Below the pieces are notes generated by a model. It searched no databases and had not been told where the DNA came from. It saw only the letters and a list, made by a program, of their open reading frames with translations. Positions 17,633-27,664 of a stretch of DNA of 50,931 nt are shown here, piece after piece. Both the position numbers and the translations under genes were made by a program. The stretch comes from Acidimicrobiia bacterium (lineage in GTDB: Bacteria; Acidobacteriota; Terriglobia; Bryobacterales; Bryobacteraceae): positions 1 through 50,931 of the forward strand of contig VFZE01000044.1 in assembly GCA_016871315.1 (NCBI GenBank). The letters run 5' to 3'. Within the stretch, counting starts at the first letter, position 1, and each line of letters opens with the position of its first letter.

Positions 17633-18268
17633 GTGGATCTGCTTTCCAGCCGCGAGTTGTATTATGCGCCGCGGGCGGAATTGCAATTGGGGGAGCGGTT
17701 GTGTGCGGCGTTGCTGGTGATGCTGTTTTCTCCATTGTTGATTGCGTGCGCGGCGGCGGTGTGGGTGCTGTCGAGGCGTGCGCCGCTGGTGGCGCACCGG
17801 CGGGTGGGGCGGTTCGGGGAGCCGTTCCGGATGCTGAAGCTACGGACGATGTGGGATGGCGGGGCTGGTTTGGAATTCGCTTTGGTGGAGCGGCTGGGGG
17901 ATGAGCATGTTCCGGAGAACAAGACGGGCGATGATCCGCGCGTGACGCACGGGTTTGCGCGGCTGCTGAGGAGGTACTCACTCGATGAGTTGCCGCAGTT
18001 GATGCATGCGGTGTCGGGGCGGATGTCGATGGTGGGTCCGCGTCCGGTGACGGCTGCTGAGTTGGAGGAGCATTATGGCGCGGCGGCTTGGGAAGTGCTG
18101 CGGGTTCGCCCGGGGATAACGGGGCTGTGGCAAGTGATGGGGCGGAACCGGCTGAGTTACCGGCAGCGGCGGAGGTTGGGTGGAGCCGATCGCGGCGGGT
18201 TCGGTGGCGAAGCCGGGGATCGAGCCGGCGGGGGCAGCAACGGAACCGCCTGCTCCCATGCGGAGTAG
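17633..18268 (+). pseudogene. Bacterial sugar transferase (WcaJ/ExoY type), C-terminus lost
   Basis: Initiating sugar-phosphate transferase for lipid-linked polysaccharide. It begins at a GTG (17633). A single hydrophobic segment (about 24-47) is followed by the family blocks FRMLKLRTM, RLLRRYSLDELPQL, SMVGPRPV and RPGITGLWQVMGRNRLSY. Family character stops at residue 182 (about 18179). The remaining 29 residues are Gly/Arg-rich and replace the usual 35-40 residue tail with the D-x-Y-Y-V-x-N-W-S motif; the alternative frame does not supply it either. The 3' end overlaps the convergent gene by 112 bases. It is probably a truncated, inactive gene, though residual activity cannot be excluded. 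Confidence 0.7.
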
Positions 18269-19155
18269 TGAAGCGTGTGGACCTGGGCCGATAGCAGCAG
18301 TTCGAAGGAGGATCTTTGTTCCTGGTTGACGCGGTCCATGTATCTGGGTGTTTCGCGCAGGAGGCGTTCCAAGGCAGTGTTGGCGCCGCAAGGATCCAGG
18401 CGCGCAGGGCCGCTGGCGGTTCGATCGAGGAAGACCAGGTGATCGACGCGGCAGCGGGTGGCGGTTTTGAGGTCCCGCGCGGAGCGTTCCACCAGCAGCT
18501 GGCCCTTCACATCGCGGACGATGAGGTTGCCTTCGAGTTCGGGGAACAGTTTCCGGGCGTAGGCGTCGAAGCGGAATTCGTGCGGTTTTCCGAGCACTTC
18601 AAGGTTGGAACTGGAGCGGATGAGAAAGGAGACGTCGTCGGAGACGAAGGTCCAGCCGCGGCGAGCGAGCGAATAAGAGAGCACGGTTTTTCCCGTGCCG
18701 GAGGGGGCCGAAAGCAGCACGCCGCGTCCGTTGCGCGCGACGCAGGCGGCGTGGACAGGACTAAGGTGCTGGTGAGTGAGGGTGACATAGGCGATGGCCT
18801 CGAGGAAGTGGTAGCGCATCCAGGGACGGTCAAGCGCGGTGGCGGAACTGAGGCGGCAGAAGCTGAAGGCGGAGTCAAGATCGCAGACGGCGAAGTTATC
18901 GCGATCGCAGAGGATGGAGAGCAGATGTCCTTGCGCGGTGAATGAAGGCGGGGAGGCGGGTAATGCGCCCTCGCCGATGATGACGTGTATGCGGAGCGGC
19001 GAGGTGTCGAATTGTTTGTCAAACAGGCCCCAACTTTCGTAGGCGGCTTCAGTGACGCGCGGATTGTTGGAGAAAATCTCGGCCGGATAGCCGAGCGGAT
19101 AAACGACGGTGCGTTGCGAGAGAGGCAGAGTGTAGCCGAGCGGATCAGGCTGCAT
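18157..19155 (-). CDS. HPr kinase-like P-loop protein
   Basis: A 332-residue protein whose second half resembles the HPr serine kinase catalytic fold. It has a P-loop SAPSGTGKT (149-157) and a following acidic motif TFVSDDVSFL (169-178), preceded by LSPVHAACV. It is not a true HprK (no HprK signature or N-terminal HprK domain). Such stand-alone HprK-like proteins occur beside glycosyltransferases and envelope polysaccharide genes, with unknown targets. It overlaps the upstream flippase gene by 11 bases, so the two form an operon. The last 25 residues are Pro/Arg-rich and may be run-on past a lost original 3' end. Confidence 0.75.
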   Translation of the reverse strand: MQPDPLGYTLPLSQRTVVYPLGYPAEIFSNNPRVTEAAYESWGLFDKQFDTSPLRIHVIIGEGALPASPPSFTAQGHLLSILCDRDNFAVCDLDSAFSFCRLSSATALDRPWMRYHFLEAIAYVTLTHQHLSPVHAACVARNGRGVLLSAPSGTGKTVLSYSLARRGWTFVSDDVSFLIRSSSNLEVLGKPHEFRFDAYARKLFPELEGNLIVRDVKGQLLVERSARDLKTATRCRVDHLVFLDRTASGPARLDPCGANTALERLLRETPRYMDRVNQEQRSSFELLLSAQVHTLHYSAWEQAVPLLPPPARSPASPPNPPRSAPPNLRRCR

Positions 19156-20539
19156 GGCGTCTCCAGCGGCGTCCGGTACGGAAGAGCGCGAGCATCAGGT
19201 GCCCGAAGTAGAGCGCACTGGCGAGACTGGTGGCGAGCGCGATGCCGGCCACGCCGAGGCGCTGCATGAGGAGGTAGTTGAGGATCGCGTTGGAGGAGAA
19301 GAAGAGGGTGGCGGCGGCCAGCAGGTGGCGATTGGCTTCGAACGCGGAGATAAGACGGGCGACGAGTGCGGCGAGGATCGCGAAAGGAATTTGGATGAGG
19401 TGCATCTGCTGCACGAGCACGACAACGGAGGAGTCCTGGCGGGTGAAGGCTCCGCCTTCAAACAGCAGCCGGACCAGAGGCGCGCTGAACAGAATGAGGA
19501 GTCCGGTGGCGGGAACGCCGGCGAACAGGATGAGGCGGCCGAAGCCGGTGAGGGTGGAGCGGATGGCTGTCCAGTCACGTTCGGCGGCCATGCGCGAGAA
19601 GTAGGGAAGCGCGGCGGTGCTGGTAGCGACGGCGCCGACGGCGAAGAAGACGTTGACGACCTTGCCGCCGTAGGTGAGGGCGGAGACGCTGCCGGAGCCG
19701 AGCATGGCGGCCATCGCCTGATCGACGTAGCCGGCGCTGGCGAGCACGAGCGAGCTGAGTGCGAGCGGCCAGTATTGGGTGACGACGGCATTGAGATCGT
19801 CGGTCCACTTGCTCCAGCGGAGGGAGGGCATCCAGCCGTGGGAACGAAGAAGCCAGAGGACAGCGAGGAATTCGAGGATGCTGCCGGCGAGCGTGGCGGC
19901 AGCCAGCGGATAAGCGCCGGGATTGTCGCCCGAGGCAACGACGGCAAGAATCGTGACGAAGGGAGTGAGGACGGGAATCGTGGCCGGCAGCGCAAAACGG
20001 TCGAGCGCGTTGAGCACGGCGCGGCCGACGGCGGCGATGCCGCTGAACAGAATCATCGGAACCTGTATGAGGAAGAGAGCATAGGTGAGATCGAGTTTGG
20101 CTAGCGGGAAGCCGGAGGCAACAAGAGCCAGAACAGGGCGGGCGGCGAAGACGGCCAGTGCGGCGGCGGTGAGGCACAGTCCGGCGCAGAGAAGAAGGCA
20201 TGCGCCGAGGAGCTGGCGGGCGACCCATTCGCCACCTTCGCGGGAGGCGGAGATAAAGCGCGGGATGAGCGCGCCGCTGATGGAACCGGCGACGACTTCG
20301 GCGAGGAAGGAGGGGATGAGGAAGGAGATGAGGTAGGCGTCGAGATCGTCGCTAAGCCCGTAGTAGCGTGCGATGAGCATGACCTTAGCTGTGCCGGCGA
20401 TTTTGACAAGGGTGGTTCCGCTGGAGACGGTGAGGATGGCGGAGAGGATGCGGTTGCGGCCGGAGAGGTTCTCCCAGCGATCGCTTAACACTTGCAAAAA
20501 TCCGGTAGCGTGCCGCACCCACCTAGCATAGCCCGGCAA
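19145..20539 (-). CDS. MurJ/MviN-family lipid-linked oligosaccharide flippase
   Basis: Polytopic membrane protein of 464 residues, consistent with the 12-14 helices of the MOP/MurJ superfamily. Characteristic features are the N-terminal KIAGTAKVMLIARYYGLSDD, the FLAEVVAGSISGALIPRFI stretch, and the RLLFEGGAFT loop typical of MurJ. It is shorter than housekeeping MurJ (about 510) and lies among polysaccharide genes, so flipping of an exopolysaccharide or O-unit precursor is as likely as lipid II. The open frame starts at a TTG (20539) only two bases from the divergent glycosyltransferase frame. A GTG at 20518 or a TTG at 20497 would leave room for promoters. Confidence 0.85.
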   Translation of the reverse strand: MPGYARWVRHATGFLQVLSDRWENLSGRNRILSAILTVSSGTTLVKIAGTAKVMLIARYYGLSDDLDAYLISFLIPSFLAEVVAGSISGALIPRFISASREGGEWVARQLLGACLLLCAGLCLTAAALAVFAARPVLALVASGFPLAKLDLTYALFLIQVPMILFSGIAAVGRAVLNALDRFALPATIPVLTPFVTILAVVASGDNPGAYPLAAATLAGSILEFLAVLWLLRSHGWMPSLRWSKWTDDLNAVVTQYWPLALSSLVLASAGYVDQAMAAMLGSGSVSALTYGGKVVNVFFAVGAVATSTAALPYFSRMAAERDWTAIRSTLTGFGRLILFAGVPATGLLILFSAPLVRLLFEGGAFTRQDSSVVVLVQQMHLIQIPFAILAALVARLISAFEANRHLLAAATLFFSSNAILNYLLMQRLGVAGIALATSLASALYFGHLMLALFRTGRRWRRHAA

Positions 20540-20559
20540 GCGTGGCTTACCATTTCTGC

Positions 20560-21639
20560 TTGAGGATCGCCATTGTTCACTACTGGCTGCTCACCATGCG
20601 AGGTGGCGAGAAAGTGGTGGAATCGCTGTGCCGGTTGCTGCCGGAGGCGGATCTCTTCACGCTGTTCTATGAACCGGAGCGTGTGAGCGAGGTGATCCGT
20701 TCGCGGCGTGTGACGGCAAGCTTTCTGAATCCGCTACGGCGGTGGCACAGGTGGACGCTGCCGCTGATGCCTGTGGCGCTGGAGCAGTTCGACCTGCGCG
20801 GGTACGACCTGGTGATCAGCTCGGAATCGGGGCCGGCGAAGGGAGTGCTGACGAGTTCGCGCACGCGGCATGTCTGCTACTGCCACACACCGATGCGGTA
20901 CTTGTGGGAGCTGAACCAGGATTATCTGCACGATTGGACGCGGTCGCGGCTACGGCGCGCGGTGATGGCTCCGGTGGCGACGTGGTTGCGGCAATGGGAT
21001 TATGCGACGGCGGCGCGCGTGGACACGTTCGTGGCCAACAGCGAGAACGTGAAGCGGCGGATCTGGAAGACGTACCGGCGGGAGGCGGAGGTTGTGTATC
21101 CGCCGGTGGCGGTGGAGAGTTTCTATGGGAAGCCGGCGGAGGATTATTATCTGGCGGTGAGTGAGTTGGTGCCTTACAAGAGGATGGATGAGGCAGTGGC
21201 GAGTTTTAGGCGCTCCGGACGGCGGCTGAAGGTGGTGGGAGAAGGGCCTGAGTACCGCCGGCTGCGTGGGCTGGCGGGGGGGAGCGTGGAGTTTCTGGGA
21301 CGCGTAACAGAGGAAGAACTGCGGGATTTGTACGCGCGATGCCGGGCGCTAGTGATGCCGGGCGAGGAGGATTTCGGGATGACGGCGGTGGATGCGCTGG
21401 CGAGCGGGAAGCCGGTTGTGGCGCTGGGGCGGGGTGGGGCACTGGAGACCGTGGCGTCGGGAGGAGTTTTATACGACGCTCCCGGGGAGGCGAACCTGAC
21501 GGCGGCGATGGCGCGGTTTGAAGCGGTGGAGGCGAGGTTCGAACCGGAGGAGCTACGCCGGCTGGCAGCGCCATTTTCGGCAGAGGAGTTCGAAGGGAAG
21601 ATGCGCGAGATGTTGCTTCCCTCCGGCTGCAGCGCGTGA
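20560..21639 (+). CDS. Group 1 (GT4-type) glycosyltransferase
   Basis: GT-B fold glycosyltransferase of about 359 residues, probably adding a sugar to a lipid-linked or envelope glycan. The N-terminal domain starts RIAIVHYWLLTMRGGEKV and includes SESGPAKGVLTSS and CYCHTPMRYLW. The C-terminal domain has YLAVSELVPYKRMDEAV, VVGEGPEYRRL, FLGRVTEEEL and the nucleotide-binding PGEEDFGMTAVDALASGKPV with its E-x7-E-like pattern. The frame opens at a GTG (20542); the TTG at 20560 gives the natural MRIAIVH start. It is divergent from the flippase gene. A short gap separates it from the receptor gene downstream. Confidence 0.9.
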   Translation: MRIAIVHYWLLTMRGGEKVVESLCRLLPEADLFTLFYEPERVSEVIRSRRVTASFLNPLRRWHRWTLPLMPVALEQFDLRGYDLVISSESGPAKGVLTSSRTRHVCYCHTPMRYLWELNQDYLHDWTRSRLRRAVMAPVATWLRQWDYATAARVDTFVANSENVKRRIWKTYRREAEVVYPPVAVESFYGKPAEDYYLAVSELVPYKRMDEAVASFRRSGRRLKVVGEGPEYRRLRGLAGGSVEFLGRVTEEELRDLYARCRALVMPGEEDFGMTAVDALASGKPVVALGRGGALETVASGGVLYDAPGEANLTAAMARFEAVEARFEPEELRRLAAPFSAEEFEGKMREMLLPSGCSA

Positions 21640-21676
21640 TAGCATAAGGCCCAACTAACCACTGGGAGGTTTGGGA

Positions 21677-24600
21677 ATGCTACGGGTGATTCTTGTTCTG
21701 GCTGCATGGTCTGGCGCAGTCAACGGCGCTTTGGCGCAGGTTGCGGTGGGTTCACTTACGGGCACGGTTCGCGATTCATCCGGCGCTGTTATGCCTGGGG
21801 TGAAGGTGGATGTGCGGAATGAGTCCACCGGCACCGGCATCACGGTGACAACGCAGGCCAACGGTGTGTACGTTGCGCCGCAGCTGGTGCCGGGGGATTA
21901 CCGCGTTACGTTCACCTCGGCCGGATTCAAGCAGCTGGATGTGAGCGGGCTGAAGGTGGACGTGGGATCCACGCTTACGCAGGATGCGGTGCTGGAGATT
22001 GGACTGGTGACGGAGACGGTTCGCGTGGAGGGGCAGCCCAGCCTGGTGGACACGACTTCCGGTCAAGTGGGGACGACAATTCAGACCAGCTACGTGCTGG
22101 AGATGCCGCTGGCGGACCGCAACGTGTTCCGGCTAGTGAACCTGGTGCCTGGCGCTTTCTACAACGGCAGCGACATTTCGCTCGGCGGAGGGCGGACACG
22201 CTCGGCGCAGATTCTCATCGATGGGGTGACGAGTTCGCGCGGTGGAGTGGCGGCGCAGCAGGTGGATCTGACGCCGCCGGTGGATTCGATGCAGGAGTTC
22301 AAAGTGGAAGTAAACGCGATGGGCGCCGAGAACGGGCGCAGCTCGGCGGGCGCGGTGAACGGAGTAACGCGCGCGGGCACGAACCGGTTCACCGGCAGTT
22401 TCTACGAGTTTCTGCGCAACGATGCGTTCGATGCGGCAGGCTGGAACAACGACACCAAGCCGAAGCTGCGGCGGAACAATTTTGGGGCGAACGTCGGCGG
22501 GCCGATTATCCGGAACCGGTCGTTTTTCTTTTACAATTTCGAAGCGATCCGGGAGCGAACGGGCGCGGTGAGCACGCGATCGGTGGGGTTGCCCGAGTGG
22601 CGGCAGGGGAATTTTTCGACGGCGACGCGCGATGCGAGCGGGCGCGCTGTGCTGGTGCCCGTTTATGATCCGGATACGGGCACGGGGACGTTCGGCAATC
22701 CGCGCTCGAACACGCCATTTCCGGGCAACGTGATTCCGGCGTCGCGATTCGATCCGGTGGCGGTGAAGGCGATGGCGTTTCTGCCGGCGGCCAACCGGGC
22801 GCCGAACAATCCCTTCAACAACGCCGGGAACTGGCAGGAGAACCGGGCCAATTCGCTGTTGCGCGATTATCACATCGGGCGCGTGGATCACGAGATTGCC
22901 TCGAACACGCGCGCGTTTGTGCGTTACATTGTGACGCTGCCGGAGCGTGACGTGGATGCCTACAGTCCCAGCTACGGCCCAGCCGATCCGGACGGCTTGA
23001 CGATCCGCAACCGGCGGCAGAACCTTGTGCTGAACACAACGCGCCTGTTTTCGCCGACCTTCTTTTTGAATTTCACCGCCGGCTACAACCGCGTGTTCAT
23101 TCACCGGCGCAGCGGCGACTGCTGCGACACCAACTATGGCCAACTATTGGGGTTGCCGGGCGTGCCGGGCGAAGTTTTCCCGAGGCTGAATTTCGGCGGC
23201 GGGTTTGCGCCGGTGACGCAGATCGGGGCGGCGGGCAACGCGAACCGCGTGGCGGCGATTAACACGTTCGACTATGCGGCAAGGTTCAATCGCGTGTCGG
23301 GCGCACACACCCTGAAATTCGGCGTGCAGCATACGCGGTATGGCGGCAACGAGCTGAGCCGCAACCAGCCGAGCGGGGTGTGGGGATTCAACGGCCGGCA
23401 GACGGCGGGCTTCAACGCGAATGGAGGCACGGTCGCGAACACGGGATTGCAGTTCGCCGATTTTCTGCTGGGGCGGCTGAATTCGGTGGATGCGACGGTG
23501 GCGCCAGGCTACGGACGCAGGATTCACTACTATGCCGGCTATTTCCAGGATGACTGGCGCATCACGCCGAACCTGATCCTGAATCTCGGCATACGGTATG
23601 AAACCGAGACGCCGATGTACGAAGTAGCCGGGCGGATGAGCAGTTTCGACCCGTGGATACCGAATCCGCTGGCGGGGACAGGCGACATACCGGCCGGGGC
23701 GCTGGGCAGAACGCTGTTTCCGAATTTGAACGGGGAAGGAAAGTACCTGTGGAACTGGGACAAGAACAACGTGGCGCCGCGGTTCGGGTTCGCGTACCGG
23801 TTGCGGGGATCGCAGACGAGCGTGGTGCGCGGAGGCTTCGGCATTTTTTACGGCAACCCGTATGACCGGGAGATCGTGCAGCAGTTGAAGGCGGGTTTCG
23901 GCAATGTGTACCGGGCGCGGAATCCCGTGCCGTTCACACTGCGGCAGGGGCCGCCGCGGGAGGCGTTCGCCGACATTCCAATCTCTGAGCTGACGCCGAC
24001 TTACGGCAACCGGGGCACCACGTTCGAGGCATCCCAAATTCAGTACCTGGATCGCAACCGCAAGACGCCGTACACAATCAATTTCAATTTAAACGTCCAG
24101 CACCAGTGGCGGGACATGCTGATCGAGGTGGGCTACCTCGGCAATCTCGGCCGGCAGATCGTTTTTCCGAACATCAACATGAATCACATCCGGCCGGAAC
24201 TGCTGCCGCGAATCGAGATTCCGGAGCGGCTGCGGCGGCCGTGGACGGTGTTCGGCAGCGACCAGGCGCAAATCCAGGTGCTGGCGCCGAACTGGGGTTT
24301 TTCGAACTATCACGCGGGCACGCTGCGGATGGAGCGGCGCTACAGCAACGGTTTTTCCTGGGTGCTGGCCTATACGTTTGCCAAGTGGATCGATAACGCG
24401 GTGTTCGTGGGCGGCGACAACGCAACGTTTGGAGACGATGATCAGATCCAGAACATTTACGATTTGAAGAACGAGCGATCGCTGTCGACAAATCATGTGC
24501 CGCACCGGCTAGTGCTTTCGCCGATCGTGGACCTGCCGTTCGGGAAAGGCAAGAAGTGGCTGAACCACGGCGGCGTGCTGAACGCGGTTCTGGGAGGCTG

Positions 24601-25072
24601 GCAGGTGTCGACGATGGCGACGCTGCGCGCGGGCGCGCCGTTCGGCGTGCTGGTACTCAACGGTCCGCGGGATGTGCTGGGCGATCAGGCGGATGGGAAG
24701 AACCTGCGGCCGGACATCGTGAGCGATCCGAATGCGCAGGTTCCGCGAGGGACGCCGGCGCCGGGGATCGTTGGGTTTCACTGGTTCAACGCCGGCGCTT
24801 TTCAAACACCGGCGCGGTTCACGCATGGCAACGTGTCACGGACGGTGCCGGGTTTGTTGGGACCGGGCAACGTGAATTTCGATTCACTGCTGGCGAAGAA
24901 TTTCCGGGTGGCAGAGCGGTGGCGGCTGCAGGTGCGCTGGGAGACGTTCAACACGTTCAACACGCCGGAGTTCGATCTGCCGAATCAGACGCTGGGCGGC
25001 GGAGGGTTCGGAATGGTGACGGGCGCGGGCAGCCGGCGCATTATGCAAATGGGATTGAAGCTGTATTGGTAA
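21677..25072 (+). CDS. TonB-dependent receptor with carboxypeptidase-regulatory-like domain (Oar-like)
   Basis: Large outer-membrane protein of 1131 residues. It starts at the ATG behind GGGAGG with a signal peptide (MLRVILVLAAWSGAVNGALAQ). Next is a regulatory-like Ig-type domain (GSLTGTVRDSSGAVMPGVKV, about 23-105), then a plug (PLADRNVFRLVNLVPG; ILIDGVTSSRG; FKVEVNAMGAENGRSS), then a long beta-barrel (FGVQHTRYGG, YFQDDWRITPNLILNLGIRY, VVRGGFGIFYGNPYDRE). It ends in LKLYW, an aromatic C-terminal residue as BAM substrates have. The ligand is unknown. Genes for a VOC protein and a peptide transporter follow closely. Confidence 0.9.
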   Translation: MLRVILVLAAWSGAVNGALAQVAVGSLTGTVRDSSGAVMPGVKVDVRNESTGTGITVTTQANGVYVAPQLVPGDYRVTFTSAGFKQLDVSGLKVDVGSTLTQDAVLEIGLVTETVRVEGQPSLVDTTSGQVGTTIQTSYVLEMPLADRNVFRLVNLVPGAFYNGSDISLGGGRTRSAQILIDGVTSSRGGVAAQQVDLTPPVDSMQEFKVEVNAMGAENGRSSAGAVNGVTRAGTNRFTGSFYEFLRNDAFDAAGWNNDTKPKLRRNNFGANVGGPIIRNRSFFFYNFEAIRERTGAVSTRSVGLPEWRQGNFSTATRDASGRAVLVPVYDPDTGTGTFGNPRSNTPFPGNVIPASRFDPVAVKAMAFLPAANRAPNNPFNNAGNWQENRANSLLRDYHIGRVDHEIASNTRAFVRYIVTLPERDVDAYSPSYGPADPDGLTIRNRRQNLVLNTTRLFSPTFFLNFTAGYNRVFIHRRSGDCCDTNYGQLLGLPGVPGEVFPRLNFGGGFAPVTQIGAAGNANRVAAINTFDYAARFNRVSGAHTLKFGVQHTRYGGNELSRNQPSGVWGFNGRQTAGFNANGGTVANTGLQFADFLLGRLNSVDATVAPGYGRRIHYYAGYFQDDWRITPNLILNLGIRYETETPMYEVAGRMSSFDPWIPNPLAGTGDIPAGALGRTLFPNLNGEGKYLWNWDKNNVAPRFGFAYRLRGSQTSVVRGGFGIFYGNPYDREIVQQLKAGFGNVYRARNPVPFTLRQGPPREAFADIPISELTPTYGNRGTTFEASQIQYLDRNRKTPYTINFNLNVQHQWRDMLIEVGYLGNLGRQIVFPNINMNHIRPELLPRIEIPERLRRPWTVFGSDQAQIQVLAPNWGFSNYHAGTLRMERRYSNGFSWVLAYTFAKWIDNAVFVGGDNATFGDDDQIQNIYDLKNERSLSTNHVPHRLVLSPIVDLPFGKGKKWLNHGGVLNAVLGGWQVSTMATLRAGAPFGVLVLNGPRDVLGDQADGKNLRPDIVSDPNAQVPRGTPAPGIVGFHWFNAGAFQTPARFTHGNVSRTVPGLLGPGNVNFDSLLAKNFRVAERWRLQVRWETFNTFNTPEFDLPNQTLGGGGFGMVTGAGSRRIMQMGLKLYW

Positions 25073-25093
25073 CATACGTGCGGAGGTGGCGCC

Positions 25094-25546
25094 ATGAAAC
25101 ATCTGATCGATCGCATGCTGGATGAGTATGATTCCGGCCGCATCCGGAGAAGGGATCTGGTAGCCGGGCTGGCGGCGCTGGCCGGCGCGGCGCCGGCAAC
25201 GGCGGCAAGCACGTTCCGCGGAGTGGAGATCAACCATATTGCGCTGCGGGTGACCGATGTCGTGCGTTCGCGCGATTTTTATCAGAAGCACCTGGGAATG
25301 CCGGTAGTGAGCGAGTCGGCGAACAACTGCTTTCTTGGGCTGGGCAAGAATTTTCTTGCGCTGTTCAAGGGAGATCGCGCCGGGATGGATCACTACTGCA
25401 TCGCCATCGACGGCTACAAGGTGGAGCAGGTGACCGAGGAGTTGAAGAGGCAGGGATTGAATCCGCGGCGCACGGCGGACCGCGTCTACTTTCCCGATCC
25501 CGATGGGCTGACGGTGCAGCTATCGGCAGCCGGCCATCAGCCGTAG
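25094..25546 (+). CDS. VOC (glyoxalase/bleomycin-resistance fold) protein with Tat-like N-terminus
   Basis: A 150-residue protein with an N-terminal extension ending GRIRRRDLVAGLAALAGAAP, a twin-arginine-like signal, followed by a single VOC domain: VEINHIALRVTDVVRSRDFY, HLGMPVVSES, MDHYCIAIDGY and VYFPDPDGLTVQLSA. The HI, HY and closing D-x-D-G-x-x-V-Q positions suggest a metal site, assembled in a dimer as in the family. The substrate is unknown. It lies 21 bases after the receptor gene and 13 before the transporter, so the three may be co-transcribed. Confidence 0.85.
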   Translation: MKHLIDRMLDEYDSGRIRRRDLVAGLAALAGAAPATAASTFRGVEINHIALRVTDVVRSRDFYQKHLGMPVVSESANNCFLGLGKNFLALFKGDRAGMDHYCIAIDGYKVEQVTEELKRQGLNPRRTADRVYFPDPDGLTVQLSAAGHQP

Positions 25547-25559
25547 CTACACTGTCTAG

Positions 25560-27050
<1,491 letters not shown>

Positions 27051-27106
27051 TACCGGCGCCGCGGAGATGGCTTTGGCCGTAGGCGACGCCGGGACCCTGG
27101 TAGTCT

Positions 27107-27424
27107 CTACCAGCGGGAACGGCCGCGGCCCGGACCACGCCCACGGTTTCCGCCGTAGCCGCCGCCGGAACCGCCCTGCGGCTTCGGACGGGCTTCATTT
27201 ACGTTGAGCGTCCGGCCGTTCAGGTCAGAGCCGTTCAGCTGCGCGATGGCCGCTTCGGCCTCGGAGCGGTTGGTCATCTCGACAAACGCGAAGCCGCGTG
27301 GCTGCCCGCTGTCGCGATCGGTTACGACGCTCACACGCTCCACGGTTCCGTAGTTGGAAAACGCGGCGTGCAGATCATCCTGCGTGGTTTGATAACTGAG
27401 ATTGCCGACAAAGATGTTGGTCAT
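27107..27424 (-). CDS. RNA-binding protein with one RRM domain and Gly/Arg-rich tail
   Basis: Single-stranded RNA-binding protein of 105 residues. RNP2 (NIFVGNLSY, residues 3-11) and RNP1 (RGFAFVEM, about 43-50) are intact, including the aromatic stacking residues. The RRM ends near NVNEARPK and a Gly/Arg-rich tail (GGSGGGYGGNRGRGPGRG) follows. This is the architecture of the bacterial and cyanobacterial Rbp proteins, often cold-induced. It has a predicted long leader of about 117 bases from an extended -10 element at 27548-27556. It converges with the peptide transporter gene. Confidence 0.93.
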   Translation of the reverse strand: MTNIFVGNLSYQTTQDDLHAAFSNYGTVERVSVVTDRDSGQPRGFAFVEMTNRSEAEAAIAQLNGSDLNGRTLNVNEARPKPQGGSGGGYGGNRGRGPGRGRSRW

Positions 27425-27547
27425 GGAGAACTCTCTTTCTAATGGTCTTGTCTTTGTCGGACAACGCTAAAAGCCGAATCCTGTTGCAACGGATGGAAGC
27501 GATGAGTGGACACTCGAAGATAAACGTAGGCGGGCAAAGACATCTTT

Positions 27548-27556
27548 AGTATACCA
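27548..27556 (-). promoter_or_regulatory. Extended -10 promoter candidate for the RRM gene
   Basis: On the minus strand TGG-TATACT fits the extended -10 consensus TG-N-TATAAT (5 of 6 in the hexamer). No good -35 box is present, as is common with extended -10 promoters. Transcription would start near 27541, leaving a leader of about 117 bases before the ATG at 27424. Confidence 0.45.
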
Positions 27557-27608
27557 ACATCCCGCCTTGCGGCGGAATCGGTGGAGGCCGGTGGCAAGTC
27601 ACGGGTAC

Positions 27609-27656
27609 GCTTTGCATGGCAAAGTACTTGACAAGAGACCGTTCCCAGGATAGGAT
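27609..27656 (+). promoter_or_regulatory. Promoter with adjacent inverted repeat, membrane protein/regulator operon
   Basis: TTGACA (27628-27633) and TAGGAT (27651-27656) are 17 bases apart. The start point would be next to the ATG at 27665, so the message may be leaderless. Just upstream is the inverted repeat CTTTGC-ATG-GCAAAG (27610-27624), overlapped by GCAAAGTACTTG (27619-27630), which reaches into the -35 box. It is a plausible operator for the winged-helix regulator encoded in the operon. Confidence 0.5.
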
Positions 27657-27664
27657 GGAGCCTG

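Noticed and set aside
22133-24037. Minus-strand frames opposite the first receptor (22133-23143, 23144-24037)
   Set aside because: Arg/His-rich strings with no domain, caused by G-ending codons on the other strand.
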